DNA from: Chitinophagales bacterium
GTDB lineage: Bacteria; Bacteroidota; Bacteroidia; Chitinophagales; Chitinophagaceae
NCBI GenBank assembly: GCA_013298665.1
Contig: JAAFIK010000044.1
Location: 1 to 40,710, forward strand
Direction: 5' to 3'
DNA length: 40,710 nucleotides
Shown here piece after piece: positions 35,287-40,710 of this stretch (position 1 is its first letter; the number at the start of each line of letters is the position of its first letter). The notes beneath the pieces were generated by a model, which saw only the letters and a program-made list of their open reading frames with translations, made no database searches and was not told the origin of the DNA. The position numbers were made by a program, and so were the translations under genes.

Positions 35287-36774
35287 TTATTGCAGCCAGG
35301 CTGGGCTTGTGGGAACAATACTTGGACTTGTAGTCCCTTTGACTATAAACACATTAGTAGGCTGACCCGAAATTCCCGCGCCAATGTTTACATTTGTACC
35401 CGTTACGCCACTATATCTAAATACCGGATTACCCGCTTTATTAACCCCTAAAAAAATAGCTTCTCCAGAATGTACTGCATCTAGGACTTTTTGCGCATCA
35501 TTAATCGTATTTAGATAACCTCCACCTTGTTTAGCCGTCAAGTTCAGATGCCTGGCCTGTTTTTGAATTGACAAAGTTTTACTTATCCTCGCAATTATTT
35601 TTTGCCCTGCATTTACTGTCTTAACTGCATTTACTGTGTTAGTTGTAACCCGAAGTATGGGATTCGGAAGCAGAAGTCCTGAATAACTCAATGTGGCACG
35701 ACCTGCTTCTTCAGGGGAGTCATACATTTTATACATGGAATTTTCCCCATTCATACGTATGTCTTCCATAATCTCCATATCCTTCAAAATAGCTTCTGCT
35801 GCAGTAGAATACTTATTCCTTCCTTTGCCGTAATAATAGGATGATTTAGCAGTAACTGCTCCGTCACTCGAAACGGTGATCCCCTCATTTTTTGTTACAT
35901 ACCATTCTCCATATTCATTCTTTCCAATTCGTTCTCCACCATGCCAAAGCCGATTCCACCATGCCCCAAACCGTGTTTTAAAATCACCAAGAGGGTCTAC
36001 ATTACTAATTGGATTACCACCCATACTTTCGTAAGGTGAACAATTTTCTTGTGCATCCGTTTCAGGATCTACCTGCAAGAATCGTCCAGTTTGTGGATCA
36101 AGACCTCTATAAAATGTTTCATAAAGACTGATATCAAAATCGGTATTTAATTCACTTCCTGCATTCCACTTCCTGTTATTCGCTAATTTCCCCGCCGCTT
36201 TACTCGATATCCCCGCCATGGTTAATCCAAACGGATAGTAGTGCGTCTCCTCCAGCAACGCATCCCTGTTGTGGATCACCTCCAGATTATCAAAGAACAC
36301 ATCGAGCTTACTCTCGTTACTGCAATACACATAAAGGTAGCCATTTTTGGGTACTGTAACCTGTTGCAGCAAATGCGCTTTTAACCCACCCGTATCGTTT
36401 GCATTTACCGGGTCGTAACCACCACTCACATACTTAAACTGTTCATCAAAGAGGATATAGCACAGCCCTGCCTTTACATTATTACTCCCCGGCGCATTGC
36501 TGTTGCTGAGTACCCCCACCGGGTTGAGTGTACCCGTGGTATTGCCCGTCAGCAGCCCCGGCGTAGCCCCGTGCTGTGCAGCAGGGTTATTACCACCACC
36601 CAAGCCCACAAAAGATTGCAGCAGCTCGGTAGCCGTAAAGGGTGCATTATCCACCGTTGCCCCTGTATTGCGCCTGTACCAGCTCTTGGCCAAAAGGTTA
36701 AACTGGTCTCCGGCCATCACCTTCGATATCATGCCCAACTCCGTCTTATTGGTTGCCGCATGCAGCTTGTACAT
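35287..36774 (-). CDS. Displaced rhs tip module with unassigned C-terminal toxin
   Basis: A 495-residue fragment of an Rhs protein; the frame is open a little further upstream (to about 36815) with no ATG before MYKLHAATNK. The core part contains [18 protein letters not shown] (near residue 165) and LDPQTGRFLQVDPETDAQ, and ends at NPISNVDPLG (about residue 260). A variable tip of about 235 residues follows. Its last 90 residues begin KQARHLNLTAKQGGGYLN and end TTSPSIVPTSPAW; that pattern recalls RNase-type polymorphic toxin domains (Ntox50/BECR-like), but I cannot name the family with confidence. It lacks the N-terminal export part of an Rhs protein, so it is probably a silent cassette usable by recombination. 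Two small genes follow at once and are the immunity candidates. Confidence 0.75.
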   Translation of the reverse strand: MYKLHAATNKTELGMISKVMAGDQFNLLAKSWYRRNTGATVDNAPFTATELLQSFVGLGGGNNPAAQHGATPGLLTGNTTGTLNPVGVLSNSNAPGSNNVKAGLCYILFDEQFKYVSGGYDPVNANDTGGLKAHLLQQVTVPKNGYLYVYCSNESKLDVFFDNLEVIHNRDALLEETHYYPFGLTMAGISSKAAGKLANNRKWNAGSELNTDFDISLYETFYRGLDPQTGRFLQVDPETDAQENCSPYESMGGNPISNVDPLGDFKTRFGAWWNRLWHGGERIGKNEYGEWYVTKNEGITVSSDGAVTAKSSYYYGKGRNKYSTAAEAILKDMEIMEDIRMNGENSMYKMYDSPEEAGRATLSYSGLLLPNPILRVTTNTVNAVKTVNAGQKIIARISKTLSIQKQARHLNLTAKQGGGYLNTINDAQKVLDAVHSGEAIFLGVNKAGNPVFRYSGVTGTNVNIGAGISGQPTNVFIVKGTTSPSIVPTSPAWLQ

Positions 36775-36856
36775 CTTCTCGCTGTTCGCCGTCTTATTTA
36801 CTAAAACTATATGATCCTTATCAATTAGCTAACTTAGGATTATTGAAAGCGATGTA

Positions 36857-37444
36857 TTAATATTTTGTTTCTCTGAACATCCTCCGCCATCCGGTAGCGC
36901 TATCCCAAAATCTCTTATCATTTAAATTATACTTAAACACTGGTTGGTTATTCTCGTCAAGCACTGTTGCTAATTCAAGAAAAAAATACTCATACATCGC
37001 TTTTAATATTGTTTGCTTATCTTCAAAATTAATCAATGAAAAAGGGCCTAATGGATTTAGCTCAAATATATTTGAGTCGGAATATTTTCTCTCTCCCAAA
37101 TAACAATTGGCGTGGTAATAATAAGGTGATTTTGACCGTGAATAAGGATTGCGGTAGGTTGGATTTTTTACAACTACAAAAAGAGCTATTTTATTCAACG
37201 ATATATCATACAATATAGTATCAATTGAAAGTTCAGTTGAATCATAGTATTCTGGATTTGTAAATGAATCTTCGTGCTTCTTCATTTTTATATACAAATT
37301 ATCTAGTACCGCTGCCTTGTCTTTTGAATAGGTTGCAGAATCAACTATAATATTATTGATAAACTCTTTAGGTGTTTCTACTTTTTGACCACTCCCATTA
37401 CAGGCCGCTAAGAATAAAATAAAAAATATTAATATTCTAATCAT
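36857..37444 (-). CDS. Lipoprotein, candidate immunity protein to the lipase-type tip
   Basis: A 195-residue lipoprotein: MIRILIFFILFLAAC has a lipobox with the acylated Cys at residue 15, so the mature protein is in the envelope. The remainder is unfamiliar, with a Tyr-rich middle (SRSKSPYYYHANCYLG) and an aromatic C-terminus. It starts 21 nt after an rhs tip carrying a lipase-like domain. A periplasm-exposed immunity protein fits a toxin that attacks membrane lipids from the periplasmic side. Confidence 0.7.
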   Translation of the reverse strand: MIRILIFFILFLAACNGSGQKVETPKEFINNIIVDSATYSKDKAAVLDNLYIKMKKHEDSFTNPEYYDSTELSIDTILYDISLNKIALFVVVKNPTYRNPYSRSKSPYYYHANCYLGERKYSDSNIFELNPLGPFSLINFEDKQTILKAMYEYFFLELATVLDENNQPVFKYNLNDKRFWDSATGWRRMFRETKY

Positions 37445-37465
37445 GATAGTATCTTTTTATTTAAA

Positions 37466-38554
37466 TTACTTTGCTTGTAAATCCCATCTTCTTGTTTTTT
37501 CATTCCATTTATAAGTCCCTTCTTGCAATTGACTTATATCAGAGAAGAAAGAAAATATACTGTGTGCATCACTTGAACTGTTGCTTACTTTTTGTTCTAC
37601 TTTACCTTTTTCTCTTTCATTTGCCAGTAAGCCGTAATGAATAAATTGGAATGTAGGTGTCTCCCCATCAGCGGTAAGGGATGATCCTTCATATGGATCG
37701 AAGTCAATTACTTGTTCGATTTTCACCTGCCTTTTTATATTCTCGGGTAATGTTTGAATATACTCTCTTAGCGCAGCCACAAAACCTTTACCATAAGCTC
37801 CACCCATACTATGGGTAATAATTTTGATTGTTTCAGTAATACTCCCATTTTTATCCCTTTGAAGACTTGCAATTATTTTTGCTGCCTCTGCTCTTCCGCT
37901 CTTATGACCAAGATCAAATCTTCCACTTGCTTTACATGAAACACATTCATAAGCAGGATCCATTCCTGTTCCGAATCTCAATGGATGCCAACCTCCATCA
38001 GCTCCGTCATAGTATTCCGCCTTATGGTCATTAAGTTTATTCATCACCTGAACATCGAAATTATCCTCTACGGTTCGCCAGTACCCTGTTCGTATAGAGG
38101 AGTTATACCATTGGTTACCTAAACTCTGTCCATTATAAGTTGAAACATATTCCATATGGGTCGTTCTCCAATATGCAGATGACCCACCATCGCCAAAATG
38201 ATTGCCATTAATAAATATTACAATGTCCCCGTCAGGATCTATTGCATTTGTTGGTTGGTTTAATGCATAAACAAAAGGGGAGGTCGCAAAATATACTTCC
38301 GCTTTACTATCAATCACCCACCATCTCCCCACCTGCCCATCATACATCCTCGCCCCATAATCCAACCACTCCAATCCGCTGCCGTCGCTGAACTCCTTAC
38401 TTTGCAACTCCTTCCCGTTATACCTGTACTTGTTCTGAAGTTTCCCCGCCGCCCTACTACTGATCCCCGCCATGGTTAACCCAAACGGATAATAGTGCGT
38501 CTCCTCCAGCAACGCACCCCTGTTGTGGATTACCTGTACATTGTCAAAGAACAC
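37466..38554 (-). CDS. Displaced rhs tip module with lipase-like toxin
   Basis: A 362-residue fragment; the listed first codon is a GTG inside the Rhs core, and its real translation start is unclear. The core has [37 protein letters not shown] and NAIDPDGD (ending near residue 110). The tip contains [15 protein letters not shown], a lipase/esterase nucleophile elbow with the Ser in [16 protein letters not shown] could supply the acid, and DAHSIFSFF the His. It thus looks like an alpha/beta hydrolase effector aimed at lipids. The upstream continuation of the core is cut by a 27-nt insert carrying a stop at 38574-38600. The lipoprotein gene that follows is the immunity candidate. Confidence 0.77.
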   Translation of the reverse strand: MFFDNVQVIHNRGALLEETHYYPFGLTMAGISSRAAGKLQNKYRYNGKELQSKEFSDGSGLEWLDYGARMYDGQVGRWWVIDSKAEVYFATSPFVYALNQPTNAIDPDGDIVIFINGNHFGDGGSSAYWRTTHMEYVSTYNGQSLGNQWYNSSIRTGYWRTVEDNFDVQVMNKLNDHKAEYYDGADGGWHPLRFGTGMDPAYECVSCKASGRFDLGHKSGRAEAAKIIASLQRDKNGSITETIKIITHSMGGAYGKGFVAALREYIQTLPENIKRQVKIEQVIDFDPYEGSSLTADGETPTFQFIHYGLLANEREKGKVEQKVSNSSSDAHSIFSFFSDISQLQEGTYKWNEKTRRWDLQAK

Positions 38555-38693
38555 ATTTACCGGACTCTCATTACCACGATGCTTCGATCGCGGTTATAAA
38601 CTACAGTAAATATACACAAAACCATTCTTTGGCGCTACCACATTTTGTAAATCCAATAAGTGATTCTTCAACTCCCCGTTATTACCCACCATA
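38466..38693 (-). repeat. rhs core direct repeat, copy 1
   Basis: Leaving out the 27-nt insert at 38574-38600, these 201 nt appear identical to 40510-40710. The lack of divergence indicates recent duplication or gene conversion between rhs copies and would support tip exchange. Confidence 0.85.
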
Positions 38694-38720
38694 CTCAACT
38701 TGTACCCCACCACTACCTTC
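38555..38720 (-). pseudogene. Upstream remainder of the lipase-tip rhs core, cut by a stop
   Basis: On the minus strand the frame MKVVVGYKLSMVGNNGELKN continues to FVYIYCSL and then a TAA introduced by the insert at 38574-38600. Without the insert it would join the downstream fragment through [12 protein letters not shown]. Confidence 0.65.
38574..38600. repeat. 27-nt hairpin-forming insert
   Basis: Present in copy 1 of the rhs core repeat and absent from copy 2. CCACGAT (38574-38580) pairs with ATCGCGG (38587-38593) with one mismatch (a wobble on the other strand), loop GCTTCG, then TTATAAA. It puts a stop in the rhs frame. Confidence 0.65.
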
Positions 38721-38764
38721 ATCTTTGATAAAGCACCTGCTCACGCAGTTCACGGCACACCTAT

Positions 38765-38778
38765 TTTGAGACACTACC
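38765..38778 (+). repeat. Third partial copy of the element-end-like motif
   Basis: TTTGAGACACTACC is identical to 33234-33247. It lies between the immunity gene at 38812 and the displaced lipase module, that is, at a module boundary. Confidence 0.4.
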
Positions 38779-38811
38779 AAATTCCGGTCGCCAGTTTTGA
38801 ACCATCCAATA

Positions 38812-39609
38812 TTAACTTGGTGCGTAACTTAAAAATGCTCTTTGAGAAGGTGGGAGTGAATGTAACCAATCTTGATATGCCTTTTCTCTGTCAATTGCCG
38901 ATTTCTCGGCTTTCATCATCTCAAAATATGGTGGATTATCATACTTGGTAAGATTTCTGAAAGTAACCTCGCATTTATCAACTGCGACAATAATCTCCGC
39001 TTCTTTTCTTTTCCCGGAGATTATTAATTTATTGATATGCTGCCATTTCCCGGATGACAGAATAGCATCAAAATAATAAAGCCCGGTAAGCCCTGTATAA
39101 ATTTTCAATCTGCATTTCTCAATCCCTTTGTCCTCAATACTAACATAGTAGTCAAATTTATGCATTTGCGGATAAACGATAAGTTTAGCGCTAATAGTTT
39201 TATCCTTAACACATATAAATGTTTTGCAAATAAATTGGAATACAAAATTTTGCTTCAGTATTTTTGCTTTTATAGCTTGAAGTTTTACTATATCTAATTT
39301 CCTTTCAAGATTCGCTAACCTGACTAATGCCTGATGAATACAATCAATACGCATTTGATTTTCAACATCTGCATTTTTCAACCCTGACGTTTTAAGTCCA
39401 GTATACCTTATATTAATGTACACTTTTTTCCCATCCTTATGTATCCCTTCGATCAACTCTTCATCTATCTGATTTATTAGAATAAATTTATACATATTCA
39501 AAGCGGAGTCCTGCAAGAGATTAGAATAAATCAAATTGATAAAGCCTGCTTCATATCCTCCAAGTCCATTTGGTATTACGGACTCTAAACGCAATATTTC
39601 ATGAATCAT
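38812..39609 (-). CDS. Candidate immunity protein of the first rhs toxin
   Basis: A 265-residue protein beginning MIHEILRLESVIPNGLGG. The ATG at 39609 follows the rhs stop by 2 nt; an in-frame ATG at 39669 would overlap the rhs gene and is less likely. No signal peptide or transmembrane span is visible. I recognise no domain; the middle is Lys/Ile-rich (LDIVKLQAIKAKILKQNF) and the C-terminus reads DREKAYQDWLHSLPPSQRA. Its place directly behind the toxin tip makes it the immunity candidate for that tip, acting in the cytoplasm, which fits a nuclease toxin. Confidence 0.7.
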   Translation of the reverse strand: MIHEILRLESVIPNGLGGYEAGFINLIYSNLLQDSALNMYKFILINQIDEELIEGIHKDGKKVYINIRYTGLKTSGLKNADVENQMRIDCIHQALVRLANLERKLDIVKLQAIKAKILKQNFVFQFICKTFICVKDKTISAKLIVYPQMHKFDYYVSIEDKGIEKCRLKIYTGLTGLYYFDAILSSGKWQHINKLIISGKRKEAEIIVAVDKCEVTFRNLTKYDNPPYFEMMKAEKSAIDREKAYQDWLHSLPPSQRAFLSYAPS

Positions 39610-39611
39610 AG

Positions 39612-40710
39612 TTATTGTTTTAAAAAACTTGGTCGGGGAAAAAATTGAACTCTGGGCATTTGTCCCCATTGTGCATAGTGCTTGTCTACTAAATTTTGTT
39701 CTATATCCAAAGCCTGTTGCCTATTTAATGTACGTGCTAATATAGCAGGTTTTACCGACAATCCCCATATTGCAGTCAGTAAAGGCCATTGTAACTGCGG
39801 CCTGGCTAATCCATACTTTAATTCATCAGAAATGCCATATTTCAATACTGGTGTCCTGCCATCCCTTGGTACAAATGTGAACTGATAGACTATATGGGGA
39901 TTCGTATTATCTTTATTGTTTCCATGCCCAGGCCATGGGTCATCATTTCTCGATTCCCACTTCCATTTATCGGCTCCCCAGGGCGTTTCTTCCTTGCCTG
40001 TCGAAATCGGTGTTAAAAGTGCAGCCGCAGTTAATCCTAGTGGTTTTATTGTGTATACCCACCATGGAATTGGCGCTGGTTGTGGTGAAGGAGTAAGTGT
40101 AGGACTTGTCGAAGGCGGGGGAGCTGGGCTTGGAATAGGTGTTATCGTTGGCGCGACGGGACTGATTTTCATTTGCGTCTTACCCGGAATTGTAACCACG
40201 AGTAGTTTTTGAGGTCTTGGTTTAGGTGCAGACTTATGCTTACGCTTTTTACCGCCATCCGCAAAAACTTCCTCTGCCTCTAATCCTAAAGGATCGTTTA
40301 ATAATACAGGGTTGTTATCTGCAAATACAAATGGACTTTGATTATCTATTGCATCAACAAGGGGGTCTATTTGTAAAAAGCGGCCAATTTGTACGTCTAT
40401 TGTCCGGAAATCAGTTTCATACAGACCAACTCCTAAATCTTCATTCAACTCCGTACCATCATTAAACTTATACCTATTCTCCACCTTCCCCGCGGCCTTA
40501 CTACTAATTCCCGCCATGGTTAACCCAAACGGATAATAGTGCGTCTCCTCCAGCAACGCACCCCTGTTGTGGATTACCTGTACATTGTCAAAGAACACAT
40601 TTACCGGACTCTCATTACTACAGTAAATATACACAAAACCATTCTTTGGCGCTACCACATTTTGTAAATCCAATAAGTGATTCTTCAACTCCCCGTTATT
40701 ACCCACCATA
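39612..40710 (-). CDS. Rhs/YD-repeat protein, C-terminal end with GIY-YIG-like toxin (5' end outside window)
   Basis: The frame runs off the right edge, so this is the end of a larger rhs gene. The core has [18 protein letters not shown], then IDVQIGRFLQIDPLVDA and NNPVLLNDPLGL, the usual end of the conserved core (near 40288). A basic stretch (GGKKRKHKS) and a Pro-rich linker (PSPAPPPSTSPTLTPSPQP) lead to the toxin. That domain has HIVYQFTFVP, then LKYGISDELKYG and NRQQALDIEQNLVDKHYAQW; the VYxF/KYGIS pair and the later Arg and Glu fit a GIY-YIG/URI-like nuclease, though only loosely. The Rhs part forms a protective shell in known members. The immunity gene follows by 2 nt. Confidence 0.82.
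   Translation of the reverse strand, partial: MVGNNGELKNHLLDLQNVVAPKNGFVYIYCSNESPVNVFFDNVQVIHNRGALLEETHYYPFGLTMAGISSKAAGKVENRYKFNDGTELNEDLGVGLYETDFRTIDVQIGRFLQIDPLVDAIDNQSPFVFADNNPVLLNDPLGLEAEEVFADGGKKRKHKSAPKPRPQKLLVVTIPGKTQMKISPVAPTITPIPSPAPPPSTSPTLTPSPQPAPIPWWVYTIKPLGLTAAALLTPISTGKEETPWGADKWKWESRNDDPWPGHGNNKDNTNPHIVYQFTFVPRDGRTPVLKYGISDELKYGLARPQLQWPLLTAIWGLSVKPAILARTLNRQQALDIEQNLVDKHYAQWGQMPRVQFFPRPSFLKQ
40510..40710 (-). repeat. rhs core direct repeat, copy 2
   Basis: 201 nt apparently identical to 38466-38693 without its insert. The repeat may extend beyond the window edge. Confidence 0.85.

Overview
The window is most likely from a Bacteroidota chromosome, probably family Chitinophagaceae or a close relative. 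The evidence is two very large proteins with type IX secretion (T9SS) C-terminal sorting domains, several promoters of the Bacteroidota type (TTTG, about 20 nt, TAnnTTTG), few Shine-Dalgarno sites, lipoproteins with Bacteroidota-style lipoboxes, and Rhs/YD-repeat ends of the type common in this phylum. No ribosomal RNA, tRNA, CRISPR array or intact transposase was seen.

Layout, left to right. 1-5661: the 3' part of a giant repeat-built T9SS surface protein, closed by a strong terminator. 5791-9633: a glycerol cluster (glpD, glpF) followed by a PLP group II decarboxylase. 9779-13995: two secreted DUF3857/transglutaminase-like proteins, the first with a complete catalytic triad and the second apparently without it. 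13976-14716 (-): a VanW-family protein. 14717-16283: a small regulatory locus, with one HTH gene facing two paralogous HTH/coiled-coil genes across an AT-rich divergent promoter with two palindromes; a compact three-way-junction-like structure lies nearby. 16325-18500: a TetR-family regulator, a secreted protein and an alpha/beta hydrolase, with matching GAGACC-N4-GGTCTC operators before the first and last gene. 18604-19727: a DUF1543 protein and a convergent SET-domain methyltransferase.

19750-23540 (-) is the most interesting operon. It encodes a MauG-like di-heme enzyme, a lipoprotein related to copper amine oxidases that keeps the Tyr of the topaquinone motif but seems to have lost the copper histidines, and a second lipoprotein resembling a beta-propeller. 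I propose, as a hypothesis, that the di-heme enzyme matures a quinone (or other oxidised) cofactor in the amine-oxidase-like protein in place of copper self-processing.

24051-30383 is a 2110-residue T9SS protein with nine SdrD-B-like calcium-loop repeats, followed by a strong terminator. 30724-32812 is an SPFH protein with a SHOCT tail, followed one base later by a zinc-ribbon membrane protein.

33230-40710 (-) is a polymorphic-toxin array: the 3' end of an rhs gene with its immunity gene, then three displaced rhs-tip modules. One carries a lipase-like toxin with a lipoprotein immunity candidate. One carries an unassigned toxin with two overlapping small immunity candidates. The last is a broken remnant with a truncated GIY-YIG-like tip. 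Several rhs copies are interrupted by short inserts, three of which can fold as hairpins, and short repeats resembling insertion-element ends flank the array.

Domain and family assignments come from motif recognition by eye, not from database searches.
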